Made by a program: the position numbers and the translations under genes
Part shown: in pieces, positions 29,544 through 41,267 of the stretch
Position numbering within the stretch: the stretch's first letter is position 1
Layout of the letters: every line of letters starts with the position of its first letter
Assembly (NCBI RefSeq): GCF_000350225.1
Contig: NW_005179090.1
Location: 228,628 to 292,627 of the forward strand
Direction of reading: 5' to 3'
DNA length: 64,000 nucleotides
Source: Chondrus crispus
Lineage: Eukaryota; Rhodophyta; Florideophyceae; Gigartinales; Gigartinaceae
Notes under the pieces: model-generated
Seen by the model: only the letters and a program-made list of their open reading frames with translations
What the model was told of the DNA's origin: nothing
Database searches by the model: none

Positions 29544-31646
29544 ATGGTGAGCGTCAATGATCCTCGAATTATTGCAGGTAACCGCGTCCACACTCGTGCA
29601 AGACTGCTCACAGCTCAGAGTAAATGTCGTCGCATGTATGGAGCCGCCTGGAAGATCAAGTTGGTCACGGGAACTGTCATTGGCATGAAAACTGACAAAG
29701 TGAAGGGTCGCAGTGTCACTTCAGTCAGGTCTAAATGAGAATTATCAGATGGCGTCAAGGAAGTCACGCTTCGCATAGCTAACATCAAGGCTGGTGAAGT
29801 GATGGACGTGATCGATGACGGTCCTGAAGATCATATCCATCAAGAAACTGAACATTATGCGCGACCGGAGCCTACAGAGGACCGCGTGACGCCACTGGAA
29901 GGAGCACTCAGCCCGACTACGAGGATCTCCGAGAGTGACGAAATGGATTCCCAAGATGGCCTCATGAATGTCCACGGCCGAGCCTGGAAGCGTGAGGAAG
30001 TCACGATGCATTTAAATGGTATGATACCGCCGAGAAGATGGAAGGTGATTGGACCGATTGATGATATTATATCCCGTGGTCACAGTCCATCTCAAATGCA
30101 TCCCATGGACTACTTCATGTAGATGTTCCCACAGGAGCACTTGGCATTAATGGTTTCCTACACCAACGATACAATGGAATCAAGGGGACTTCGCTTGACT
30201 ACAAGAGGTGAAATTTTGAAGTTTTTCGGGGTGCTAATCCTTATCACTCGGATTGAATTCAGCACCAGAAGGTCTCTTTGGGGCTCACAGGAAACCAGCA
30301 AATATCTCCCGCAACCTCAATTCGGAAACATTATCTCCCGCAGAAGATTCGAGGAGCTTCGTCAGAATGTCACGTTCAGCTTTCCAGCTGACGCAAATGA
30401 CAGATGGGGTATGATCAGGGACTTCATGGTCGCAATCAATGATCACAGAGCACCTCATGTGATTCCATCACAGAACATCTGCGTTGATGAGAGTATGTCA
30501 CACTGGTATGGACTTGGAGGAGATTGGATTGAAACCGGTCTTCCTCATTATGTTGCCATGTACCGAAAACCCGAGAATTGCTGTGAGTTGAAGACTGCTG
30601 CATGTGGAAAAAGTGGAATCATAATAAAAATTGAGAACGTCGTCTCAGCTGAGGAGACTTCTTTAAAGGATTTTTAAAGTGACCATTTACACGGAACCGC
30701 AGTGACTTTGAGGTTGTTACGGCCATGGTTTCACACCAGTCGTGTTGTCTGCGCGGATTCGTACTTTGCTTCTGTCCACACGGCTGAATCACTTTATGAG
30801 AAAGGTCTTAGATTCACAGGTGTGGTGAAGACATCTACCAAGAAATATCCGATGAAATATCTATCTCATCTAGAGATTGCTGAAAAGGGAGAGCACGTCA
30901 CACTAGTTTCGAAACCGGTGGCCGGGCCTCACCTTATGGCAGTGATGTGGGTAGACCGAGACCGCAGATACTTTATTAGTTCTGTCGGAACATCCAACGA
31001 AGGAACTCCAATCTACCGCGAGAGATGGCGTACACGTCATGCCGTGACAAGAAAAGAGGAATTGTCTATCCGTATTCCCTCGGTCTGCGAGCAGTACTAT
31101 GAAACTTGCTCTCAGATTGACCGCCACAACAAATCTCGTCATGATGATCTCGGCTTGGAAAAGAAGTTCGAAGTCAAGGAGTGGTCTATGCGTGTCAACA
31201 CTTCTTTATTGGCCATTCGCATTGTGGATGCATGGAAACTGTATGCAGGTGCAAAAGGAGATGGTTCTGAGATGTCTCCAAATCAGTTTTATTGTGAGCT
31301 TGCTGACCAGTTGATTGATAACAAATATGATCGTATATCGTTACGTCAGCGAGAATCAGACAGTGCTGTTGAAGATGAAGATGTTGGGTTTGGCAGTGGA
31401 ATTGGTACTCACCTAACTCCAACCACTCGCAAGCGTAAAAGCGCATCCGGCGAGGAGAGTTGTGCTCTTTATCAATCCAGATGCAATATTTGCAAAGCTA
31501 CAAAAAAGTCAAAGTTTATTTGCTCAGCCTGCAAGGTATATTTTGACAAAGAAGTATACCTTTGTCATCACCAGACTGGGCGTGACTGTTTTAAGAAAAA
31601 GGTCGACGAACGACACGATCTTACTTACAAAGGTAAGTACTACTAG
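29544..31646 (+). pseudogene. PiggyBac-like transposase with three in-frame stops
   Basis: A single continuous frame of 700 codons broken only by TGA (29736-29738), TAG (30120-30122) and TAA (30675-30677). The core is DDE_Tnp_1_7/PiggyBac: ICVDESM (Asp), VVCADSYFAS (Asp) and QIDRHNKSR (Asp). The C-terminus has a cysteine-rich finger (CNICKATKKSKFICSAC, then C-x-HH-x-C) typical of the superfamily. Absence of frameshifts over 2.1 kb is notable. I could not place TTAA target duplications with certainty. Confidence 0.88.
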
Positions 31647-31801
31647 TGCTTAAGGCGTTCTCGGCCATTAAAACTGACTAAATTGGTCAGCATTTGAGTA
31701 AAATAGAGCAAAAAGAGATAAAAACTCCTTTTACCCCCTATGGTTCTATCCTGCCATAGATTTGACCTTATATGAAACAAATTGCAGGTCTTCTAGACAC
31801 T

Positions 31802-31857
31802 AGTGGTGTGAGTATCTCTAAAAAATTTATAAATTTTTTAGAGATACTCACACCACT
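31802..31857. repeat. Perfect 56-bp palindrome
   Basis: The sequence reads the same on both strands for all 56 bases, starting AGTGGTGTGAGTATCTCT, with an AT-rich centre (TTTATAAA). It lies between the PiggyBac remnant and the Myb-like ORF. It could extrude as a cruciform, and may be two fused transposon ends or a small foldback element. Confidence 0.95.
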
Positions 31858-32173
31858 TGTATACAATTTTGAGTAAGTCTATCTCCAAGCAGCCGACCGG
31901 ATGGAGACAGAATTACTCATTTGCGCAAATAGAGATGCGAGTAGAATTGCGCCACTTGGAAAATTACCCAAAACTCGCGCAAATTCTATTGACATGGCGC
32001 AAGAAATGTTCTCTGTGCACAGGGAACACCCGCATCCCAAGCTGAATTCACATTCCACTGCTATCATCCTGCATTCTTTCAGACGCCTTCCCTTCCCCCT
32101 TTCTTCCACCCCTCCTCCCTTCCACCCCTCTTCCCCTCCTCCCCTCCTCCCCTCTCCGCCCTTCCTACGGGAC

Positions 32174-33072
32174 ATGATGTCCCGGGATGCCAAAGGCAGT
32201 AATTTTAAGCCCGAAGATGATCTTTTTCTCTCAAAGTGCTGGGTCTCCGTTTCGCAGCGAGTGACAGATCAGAACTCCGAAACGTCCTGGGCTAGAGTCG
32301 CTGCGGAATACAACCTGCAGCCGAGTGCCACGTCACCCTCCACAGCAAGTCTCAAGTACCGTTGGACTACGCTTCAAAGGGTTACGCAGAAGTATCTGGC
32401 TGCTGACAAGCTGTATCGCTCCAATGTGCCATCAGGAGAGGCTGAAGAACACACAAAGGCTCATGTCATGCAACTGTACGGGGAGATAAACGCGACTGTG
32501 GGTAAGGATGGTACCAGGAAGTTCGCAGCTCCTGTGAAGTTTATTGATGCCGTAATGCAACTGTCATCTCATCCGAAATTTCCGCCGCTATCGGAAAAAT
32601 ATCCGCTTGAACACCGTATCGTTCCTCCAGCTCTTCTCAGATGAGTTGTGAAGCTGTGCGTCAACTTTCGTCCGATCAACAATCCAATGAGGACAGTGGC
32701 CACTTTTGCAACAGTCCTAGCTCAATCGGGAACATAGCAATGGTTGCTCCATCACGCTCCCGACCAAGAGGCGTTAAGCGGGAGAAATCTGAAAATACAG
32801 CGGAAGGAGGTGCCTTTAAGATGGCAAAGTCAATCGAGCGTGTCGGGATGGCGATCGAAAATAGCACAAAGGCGAAGCTTGTTGCGTCGTCAGTTGCTAT
32901 CCAGTTCAATATCATCAAGTCTCTACCGCTTAGAGAGGAGGAGAGGGGATCGAAGCTGATGCAGCTCCTTTCGGAGGCGTCGTCTATGAATGCAGGCCAA
33001 AACGAGAGAATTGAACTCTCTAATGAAGATGGCGGCACAACAGAAGAACTTCAAGTGACAAGATATCCATAG
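32174..33072 (+). pseudogene. Harbinger ORF1: Myb/SANT-like DNA-binding protein, frameshifted
   Basis: The first part (32174-32644, 156 residues) has the Myb/SANT-like trihelix found in PIF/Harbinger ORF1: FKPEDDLFLSKCWVSVSQ, SWARVAAEYNL and SLKYRWTTLQR (three tryptophan/aromatic helices). The second part (32641-33072, 143 residues, another frame) resembles the NAM-associated C-terminal region (basic, then FNIIKSLPLREEERGSKLM). The stop and next start overlap as ATGA, best explained by a frameshift. A strong C/T tract precedes the ATG. It would partner the transposase for DNA binding and nuclear import. Confidence 0.75.
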
Positions 33073-33148
33073 TTTTGGTCCTGATGCTGGTGCGTGTTGA
33101 TTTTTTGAGTTCCTCTTTCACGTCAAGAGCTACAGTGCATGGCACTGA

Positions 33149-33358
33149 CTAATTGATGATTACGCCATCGTCCGAGAACCTGAAATTGTGTGATCCCGTT
33201 GTCCTTCCCTGATATCGTCGCTCCTGCGAGACTTTTCCAGTCATGAGCATAGAAACGGCAGCCTGTATGTGCCCCGCAACATCAGTCTCATCATCAAATA
33301 GATCTTCGACCGAGCATTCAATGTCTGAAGATGATGCCGAGGATGTGCTTTCCACCAT
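33149..33358 (-). pseudogene. N-terminal piece of a Harbinger transposase
   Basis: A 69-residue acidic-then-basic segment (MVESTSSASSSD..., then ERRYQGRTTG) converging on the Myb-like ORF, near the right end of the element. Position and character fit the start of a PIF transposase; the nuclease domain is missing. Identification rests mostly on context. Confidence 0.45.
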
Positions 33359-33662
33359 GATCGCTAGCGGGAGCCTGAGGGGATGGGTACCGGTGACGTC
33401 TCCCACAGTATATAGGTACAGCACCACTATTTCCACCCCTCGTACTGAATGACCGTTACGGTTGCCGAAATATCCAATCACTACACCCCAGGTTGGAATT
33501 TACTCTCTAACCAGTAGTGTTGCGCCTCGAATGTTTATCTCCAAATGCCAAATTTATCATATTTAACCTCGAAATATAACTAAACCAGTAGGGGTGCTCT
33601 AACACGCCAAAACGGTATCATTTTACGAGATTTTCCTAATTGCCAAATACAGTCAAAAAAAT

Positions 33663-35374
33663 CTACACACCGTGGCCCGCGTTTAACGTGCGCAGCGGTC
33701 CCTCATCAAATCCAAAATTGGGGCTCCTGACAATGCCCGAAACACGAGTCCGAGCCCGTCTGCGTCGATCTGCTCTGTTCTGCTGAAGAGCAGAAAACGT
33801 TTTCGAGCGTTTGCGAGCAAGCGTTACCGGATGACGGCGGTCAGCGACCGATTCCAAGCCATATTCACGGTCCAGGGCTTTCTTCTCTGCCTCTTCCCGG
33901 CTTATATTTGAACGCTGATTTCTTCGTCTCTCCCGCTCGGCCAGAGCCTCCATGATCATATCTGCAGTCAAATGGGCGCCCCTAGTTGTGGAGATCCTAA
34001 TCGTTCCCGGCTCCTCCACCTCGTCATTCTTTATAAGACTTCTTCCCTGACGCCTAAAAGATGACAAAATAGAATCTAAAGTCGGAAAACTGGAACACTC
34101 ACTGTCATCCCCTGAGTAGAACTACAGCTCCCTGAGCGGCTCCAAACTTGCAGTGCGAGTCATAGAGTCCCACATGCCGCATTTTCGGAACCCGCTGCAT
34201 ATATTTGACACAGTTAACGCGTCTGACAGGGCGACGTGTATTATATCGGCCACATCGAAAGGGTCCAGAACCTTTTTGGTCATAGCACGGTTGTGAATTT
34301 CACGCCGTAAAAAGGACTTAAAAGGTCCGAACACTGTGACGTCGAGTGGCTGTAATACATGTGACGTATGAGCAGGTAGTGCAACAACAACAACACCATT
34401 GTCCCTCAAATATTGAAGCACTTTGTACTGAACGTGGCAACCGTAACCTTAGAAAAGTAGCAGTTGTTTCTGGCCACTAATACGGAGCTCTTTTGTTTCC
34501 TTCACAAAAGAAACAGCCCAATTCAAAAATATGTTGGAGTCGACACCTGCGGGGTCCTTCTGATAGAAATAGCAAGGGGGGAAATTGGTGCACGGTCTGA
34601 ATCAAGGAGCCCACACGGCGGTAATGTGGCTGCTTTCCAGGATAAACAACAACTGGCTTGCCCGCCTGCCCAGCAGCGTTAACAACCCACATGACCGTAA
34701 CCCGGTCCAATTTTCCTTTGTCTTCACGATGGCTGACAGTAAACTTTTGTTCCTAAAACCTATGCCTTTACGCAGACTTCTTCCTGCCATCTTGTGAAAC
34801 GATAACTCAGTTTCATCAACATTAAAGATTAGCCTCTGATTATGAATGCCAAAACGTATGATAAGTTCTTGTAGCTTGGCAATGTGCTCACAGATAGTTG
34901 AGCGTGTGATCGATGTGATTCGGTTTTGTTCTATGGATCTTACAGACCTCACACTGAGTTCTGGATGACGTTTAAAAAACATTTGACCCAGCGAATGGAC
35001 GGTAGCCTGTGAACAAATGGCAATTCACGGCGACGCGGCAAAGGTAACATCTTACAAACATGACTTGCTAACTGGCGAAAGTTAGTAAGTGTTAAAGGTG
35101 TGTTGCGGTTGATAAATTCACGAGCAGCAGCAGCAATTAGTTGTTCTTCGTCTTGTCTCAATAAAACAGGACGTCCTGCCTGTCGCACAAGAACAGTAAT
35201 ATCCGACGCGTCTTGGGGCTCGCGTTGGGGTGAGTCTTTGACCCAGTTTTGATATGCGGTTCGTGCTTTCCAAAAGCTTACCCCATGATTTTTAGACGCG
35301 TGTTTGAGCGCGACGGCGCCGAAAGCGTTGTCAAATGTTACAAGTTGCGGCTTGCGATAGGTTGTGCGGTCCAT
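33663..35374 (-). pseudogene. Second pogo/Tigger-like transposase, multiply frameshifted
   Basis: From 35374 leftward: a helix-turn-helix/CENP-B-like region (GVSFWKARTAYQNW), then RLIFNVDETELSFHKMAGRS (first Asp), ALPAHTSHVLQPLDVTVFGPFK (third Asp region) and a basic tail to 33663. The pieces lie in three frames (breaks near 34960, 34705 and 34440) and the second catalytic Asp site is replaced by a stop. It is more decayed than, and different from, the Tigger copy at 22 kb. No terminal repeats were identified. Confidence 0.8.
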
Positions 35375-35404
35375 TTCAGCAGAACAGCGGCTTGCAAAGT
35401 TCAA

Positions 35405-35789
35405 GGAACTTGTGTTTGGGAGTGGAATGTTTACTGTAGCTGATAGGGGAAGTTGGAACCACTTTGGCAGTGATTCCGGAGTTGCCGATTATCACAAAAC
35501 AAGTAAATATACTGACCATCGAGGTCTTGACGAGGGAATTGGCGCCCTTCGTTTGGCGGTAAAGTGGACCAAGGGCGAATGAAAAGAGTTTTGTTCTCTA
35601 TGATTAGCGGGAACCACCTTTTCAGGTGGTGGAGGACGTACTACACTACCAAAAAATATGCAAAAATCCGGTTGGTAATTAAGCATCAGTTGGTGATTAG
35701 GTTGACAATGGTTAACTACTGTTGTGTTGCAGTGTGCGTCTCGCACACACCGTCCGAGCGTCGCTTTTGTTTTTCTGGATGTATCCACA
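35405..35789 (-). repeat. Ty1/copia 3' LTR (left boundary not fixed)
   Basis: On the minus strand a purine tract (CAGGGGGAG, 35790-35798) is directly followed by TGTGGATACATCC, the expected polypurine tract and LTR start, so the LTR's right edge is 35789. The left edge lies somewhere after 35375 and could not be defined. No gene is seen here. Confidence 0.5.
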
Positions 35790-38700
35790 CTCCCCCTGAC
35801 GCGAGTGGTGGGCGCCAGTTGTTGTAGGGTAGGGGGTGGTAGGCGTAGCTGTATGTGGGTTTTGTGCGCTTGTACAGCGTTGCCTTGAGGGATTTTGTTA
35901 GGATGTTGGCGTACTGCTCCGTCGTGGGGATTTTGCGAATTGTGATTTCTCCCTTTTGTACGATGTCGTGGAGGTAGTGGTAGCGGACATCTATGCGCTT
36001 GCGGCGGCGTGTGGCCCTCATGCTTTTGGCCATTTGGGCGGCGGCGGTATTGTCGATGTGCATGGTGGGGCGGGCGCTTGTGATTCCCGTTTCTGTGGTC
36101 AATTTGGCAGCCATGTCGTGAGTGTTGCAGCTTCGGCCGCTGCTATGTACTCTGCCTCGCAGGTACTCTTCGCCACGACTGGCTGCTGTTTCGCCAGCCA
36201 TTGTACGGGGGCACCGTTGACAATGGTTATCATTCCTGTGATTGACTTCCTGGTGGTCTGGTCGTTCGCGTAGTCCGCGTCGTAGTACGCGTTGACTGTC
36301 ACTCCTGTTTCCGTGTTCGATGGCATGATTATGCCTTCGTTCTTCGTTGCTCTCAGATATTGTGCAAGCCTCTGTACAAGTTTCCAGTGTCTGCGTGTTG
36401 GTTTCTTGAGTGCTCGGGCGAGGGCAGTGGTGGCGAATGCTATGTCGGGGCGGGCGCTGTCCGCGATATATCGGATTTCTCCGACAGCTTTTTCGTATAT
36501 CGCGGCGATTTCTTCACATTTCTCTTCGCTTTCTGCTGGGGGATCCATATTGATGCCGTCCAGATAGGGGGTGCTCTTGGTGTTGCACTCTTGCTGGGTA
36601 AGGAGGTCCACAACGTTGTCGATGTGCTCTGGTTGGGACAGGTGTATTCCTTCCATGCTGTACCTTATTGTCCAGTTGAGGTACTTGCTTGGCCTCCCCA
36701 TTCTCTCGACCTGTACTTTTTTGGAGGATTGTGTATAGGTCATTGATGAGGGCTTGGCTGGTGGCAATCGGGAGGAAGTCTTTCGTGCTAATACCTACGA
36801 GTACGGTGTGCGCTTTTTGTTTTTTGTGAACAGTGAGGTGTCCCATCTCATTTGTTGGTAACCATGGCGTTTGAGGTGATGGTGTAGCTCTGTACTGTAT
36901 GTATTGGCTGCCGCTGGAGTCCCGTATAAGTTGCTCTTCAGCTCGTCGTGTGTGCTTCTGTGTTTGTACGTGTCATCGAAGCGTTGAGGCTGCCACACGT
37001 GTGCTCGGTTTTCGTGTTGGTGTTTCTCATGCAAATATGCACCAGTGATGTTGAAATGCTCGATGTTCATATTCATGGAGGCTTCTATGGCGAATAGCGT
37101 TCTGATCGTGGTGCAGTCTGCCATGTACGTGACCGTTTTTCGGGATCGTAGTGCTCGTGGGGTTTCATGCGGTCTCCTCGTATCGAGCATTGCGCTTTCC
37201 TCGTTGTGGTCCCTTGCCCGTGTCCATGTTTGTATCAGTAAGTCATGGTGGTCGGGATGATGGCTGTGCGTGCGTTGCGGGGTTTCTGTGATGCCCAGTC
37301 TATTGCCTTCATGTTGTCTATTTGCTCCAATTCTGCTTCGTGCGCTATGCTCCATTTGTGCGCGTCGGGTACAGTCGCGCTTGTTTCAGTGTCTTCGGCG
37401 GTGTGGTTGTTCCGTCAATTTTTGTTGGCGCTGTGCGCGTGGTGCACTGCGGTTGTGCGGGGTTTTCTTCTTTGCGTTTTGTGCTATTTGCGAGTGGCTT
37501 CGTCGGGGCTTTGTGCGAGTTGCAAAGGCTGTTGTTGTGGTCGTGCAGGGGTCCCTGTGTGGGTGGTACGGACGGAAGTTGTCTGCACGCATTTTTGTGT
37601 ATTTGCGTGTGAAAATGTGTTCGACACAGATGTGTGTGTTGTCTATTCTGTACATGTATCTTATTGCGGTGGCATTGTGTTGCAGTTTCGGGGCGTTGGG
37701 CTCGAGAATCGGCGTGCAGCCTAATTGTCCAAATGTGGACATTTTCAGCATTTGCGGTGCCGTGACGTGCCATGCTGTATGCGAGATGCTTTTCAGTCCG
37801 TGATGGTATGTTAAGTTTTATTGAAATACCGCGTCGTAGAGTGCGTCCTGTCAATGTGCATCTGGGAGTTGGCTGTGCGACAGTGTCGCTCTCATTTTCT
37901 CCAGCAGCGTGCGGTTTATCCTTTCTGCCAGCGCATTCTCCTGAGGAGTGTACGGGGTAGTCCGGCGAAAGTGAATTCCTCTCTTTTGAGCTCCTGTTGT
38001 ACTGATTTGGCGAGGTACTCTTTAGCATTGTCGGTTACCAAGAGTCTCGGGTGTCTCTCGTTCTGGGCGGCGATGTGCTCAATGGCGTTGATGATGATCG
38101 TCGGGACTTGTGCTCTGTTGTTGAGACAGAATACCCATATGTACCGTGTTGCCGTGCCAATTATTGTTATGAAATAATTAGCGTTGTGTGTGGATGGCGG
38201 CTTTATGGGTCCACATACGTCCGATGAGAAGCTGTCTCCGTTTGCGGCGTGGTGCTTGGTTCTTCTGTGGGGTCTGGCCGTTGTTTGCCGTCAATACAGC
38301 CACTGCAGGTTATCTGTTCGCTGTTGTCTGTTAGACCTTTCGGTAGGGGTGGCAAGAGGCCGTTCTTGGACATTATGGATATGGTTTTCGGGTGGGCATG
38401 GCCCAATTTGAGGTGCCACTCGTGCATGAGTTGTTGTGTGGCGTTCCGTTTCGCTTCTGTGTTTTGGGGTGCTGTTGTGGTGCGCAGTGTGGCTTTGCTT
38501 TTGGTTGGTCCCGAGTACGGGATGCTGTGTGTATGTCTTTTTGTGGGTGCTGATTGTTTTGTTTTTGTTTTTTGGGAAGTTGTCTTCGTTTTTATCGTTC
38601 TTTTTTTACTTGGGTACGTACGTGCCCCTTTGGCAGTTGGCTGTGTCTCACGTGTGAATCTATATTGTCCTTTCGAGTACGGTGCCGTTAGTATGGCTGT

Positions 38701-39200
38701 TGGTATCTTGGTAAGTGCATGCAGTCGTGCGTGTTTTCTTGTGAATGTGATATGAACGTGTGCAGTCAGGTCGTGCACGGAGAGGAGAGGAGATTTTGTT
38801 CGATTTCCGGTGTGTGGCCAGCTGGTAGACAGATTTTGTTATTCTTCGTCTGTATTCCAATGTTGCCGGAGTGTGTGATGCGTACGCGTAGGCCAGTGGC
38901 AGTCTGTGTCAGTTTACCAGTGCTGGGATGCATGCTCGCGTAGATTGTAACGGTATGCGTTGGTTGTGCACCGGAATCTAATATGAATGTGTCCTTACCT
39001 TCGAACGTGTCCTGTTGCTCTGCAATTAAGTCTTCCAATATTTGGAGGCGTTCGCGGAGCTCATTCACTTCGCTGTGTTTTGCGGTTTGCTCGTGGTTGC
39101 CGTTGTTGGCCGCTGTGGCTCTGTTCGCGTGTGCTTTGCGTGGTGTGGTGTACTGTCTCCGTGCGAAGCATATGTCAGTGCTGTGCGTGATGTGGTATAA
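35790..39200 (-). pseudogene. Ty1/copia retrotransposon gag-pol remnant
   Basis: Read right to left: a gag tail with a broken zinc knuckle (STDICFARRQ), protease (FILDSGAQPTH, 38960), GAG-pre-integrase (EWHLKLGHAHPKTISIMSKNGLL, 38400), integrase core (HSDVCGPI, then LLVTDNAKEYLAKS near 38030), reverse transcriptase (TIRTLFAIEASMNMNIEHFNITGAYLHE, 37080) and RNase H (ADYANDQTTRKSITG, ADQ-type, then KRIDVRYHYLHDIVQKGEI, 35960). The PR-IN-RT-RH order defines Ty1/copia. At least four frameshifts break it. The coding strand is strikingly A/C-rich. It is cut at about 39200 by unrelated LTR-type DNA. Confidence 0.88.
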
Positions 39201-39620
39201 CTACCTTCGTCCCGACGACTCGGAAACGAGGGAGGTTAGAGGTAAGGGAGCGCGCGCCGCTGGGTTACCCACGCGCGAACGCACACCGTACGGAAGGACT
39301 CGAAAAGAGGGAAGGCTCACGTAGCCGGTGACGCGCAGCCGGTCGGTGGTGTTAGATCCGAACGGCCGGTCACGGGTTAGAAGCCTGAGACTAAAAAGGA
39401 AACCGGAACGGGACAGCAATTAGCCGTAAAGGGAAGGGAGGCGAGTCTGCCTCCTCTTTACTGGGACGGGCAGGTGTCCCCGGTCTTAACCCCTAAGTGG
39501 GACGTCAGGACACCTGTCCCTCTACGGTAGCTGCCACTTACTGTGTACCAGCTACTGTACACAATTACTTAATTTGTGCCATTAACTACTACTTACTAGT
39601 TATCCGCCGTACGGATTATA
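39201..39620. other. Non-coding, GC-rich fragment between two retroelements
   Basis: No gene. It contains an inverted pair around 39468-39520 (GGACGGGCAGGTGTCC and GGACACCTGTCC) and is abruptly joined to the copia gag on the left and LTR on the right. It may be the remnant of another LTR. Confidence 0.35.
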
Positions 39621-41212
39621 TGTCGTGCACTGAGGGGGAAAGGTGGGATCCCCCTCTGGCAGAGCGCGCGCGTTTGGGGGCGCGTGTAGGGGATTCGGGA
39701 GACCATCCGTAAAGGAACCGGTACGGGGCCGGGCGCTATGCGCAGTAGGGAATTGGAGAGGTAAAAGGAGATGGAGGACACGCCCAGGAGGGGCGGAGCG
39801 GTAGGGACAGGCTGGCGCGCACGCTACAGTAGGGGAGCAGGGGTCGCGCGCGGTAGAGGTAGGTGGGAATCGGGGACGTAGATAGCTCGCGTGGTACCGT
39901 CGTGGGACGGGGACCGGCGCGAGGCTACGACTCCGATTCCAGAAACCCAGGTTGTAGACCCAAGGCTTTGTGAGTATTTACTTAGGGTCTGACGTCGGCT
40001 ATATAATAGCCGACGTCGGAGCTATAATTAATTAAACTAAAAATACTAAATTAAAACGACGGCGGCGACGGCCAGGGAAACTCGTTGTGGGGAGGTATGA
40101 CAACCATTACACGTGGGGAGTGGCACCTGGACACAGGGGCAGAGGGGCCCGGGTACACCTGGCCGGTGGTACACGTGTGTCCGTTGAGGTGGCATTACTC
40201 TGGCCGGGATTGAGTTCACGTGGACAGGTGTCCTGGCAGGGGGAACAGGTGTCCCGGAAACAAAAGAGCCGTGCCGGTGCACTACATTATACACGTGTGC
40301 CCGTGGCCACGATCCCGGCCGACGGTTGTGCCACGTGTTACCCGTGGCCACGCCCGCTGCTACCGGCTGTCCCACGTCGGACCCTTGGGGTACTACTGTA
40401 CACGGCGGCGGGCGAGTGTACGCCTGCTCGCTAAAGTGTCACCCGCCCTCCCACGCGGTTATCATCTCCCTGGGGGGGTTGTGGTACGGAATTGTACTAC
40501 ACGTGACACTGCCGTGGATGTGGCACCAGGTACCTTTGTGGCCTTGTGGTCTGTCGTAGTGTCTCTGTGTGGTTCTCGGTTTGTGTAGCATAAACACCCC
40601 CAGCGGCGGAGGGAGTGTAGCCAACAGTCCGACGGTGACCCTTGATCGGCAGAAGACGGGGGACTCCTCCTGCTCACGGAACCGGGCACGGGCCCGGTAG
40701 CAGTGTGGTAGAGCGGGTCGGGGTAGCTCGCGCGCACGCACGAGCGGATCGATGCCTCGACGCCCCGGAGCAGCGCTGGGTGACGTACCAGCGCTGACGA
40801 GCGGAGGCGGGTCCCGGCTCGCTCGCGTGTCGCGCAACCCGACCCGTGCCGGTCCCTAACTAAAAGGCGCGTAAAGGTATCGCGCTGGTTAGAGTAAGCT
40901 GGAGGGTTGCGCCGCGGTCGTGGATCATGACCAAGCTACCTTGGTCCTCCCCTGCCGGCGCCTTTCCTCCAATTTAATATACAAATCGAAGTTATCATAC
41001 TATAGTACAGTACCGTGCTACTGTACCAGTGCGGGTCGTCCCGCACTGTAATACTGTCAGCCATCGGGCTGACAGCACACGGGTCGTACACGTGTGCGGG
41101 TGCGCGCGCTGTAAGATAAGCGCGCGCACGCTGTAAGGTCCGTACCTTACAGCGAGATCTAGATCTAATTGCAAATCTAATGTATACAGTAGTCGTTGGC
41201 AATTTTGCCACA
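39621..41212 (-). repeat. LTR of a large Ty3/gypsy-type element (1592 bp)
   Basis: It begins TGTCGTGCACTGAG and ends TTTTGCCACA, giving TG...CA termini. Immediately right of it is a C6 tract, i.e. a polypurine tract on the minus strand, so it is a 3' LTR of a minus-strand element. The left 490 bases are closely similar to those of the LTR at 55277; the right 1.1 kb is unrelated to that LTR and is rich in CACGTG cores. Confidence 0.78.
39991..40017 (-). promoter_or_regulatory. TATA-containing hairpin in the LTR
   Basis: A 12-base perfect stem (GACGTCGGCTAT) encloses a 3-base loop so that TATATAA spans the tip. The equivalent structure is kept in the second LTR (55643-55671) with different loop bases. 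TGACGTC beside it is a bZIP/CRE-type core. This is the likely core promoter. Confidence 0.6.
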
Positions 41213-41247
41213 TCGCCCCCCACTTAACAGTGAACGTCCGCGTTCAC
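41213..41247 (-). other. Polypurine tract and adjacent hairpin
   Basis: C6 at 41216-41221 is a G6 purine tract (AAGTGGGGGG) on the minus strand, next to the LTR edge. It is followed by the inverted repeat GTGAACG-TCCG-CGTTCAC at 41230-41247. Similar blocks occur at 46193-46225 and 55979. Confidence 0.65.
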
Positions 41248-41267
41248 ATCAGCTTGTGGAGAGGGGC

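Larger units (their letters stand above)
29267..33599. mobile_element. PIF/Harbinger-type element with nested PiggyBac remnant
   Basis: The left end begins GAGCACCCCTAGTGGTT and the right end, on the other strand, GAGCACCCCTACTGGTT; similarity continues for about 80-90 bases and includes TTTGGAGATA in both. A TAA trinucleotide flanks each end (29264-29266 and 33600-33602), the target duplication expected of PIF/Harbinger. Inside are a Myb-like ORF1, the N-terminal piece of a transposase on the opposite strand, and a PiggyBac transposase that must have been inserted later. The main transposase body is missing. Confidence 0.65.
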
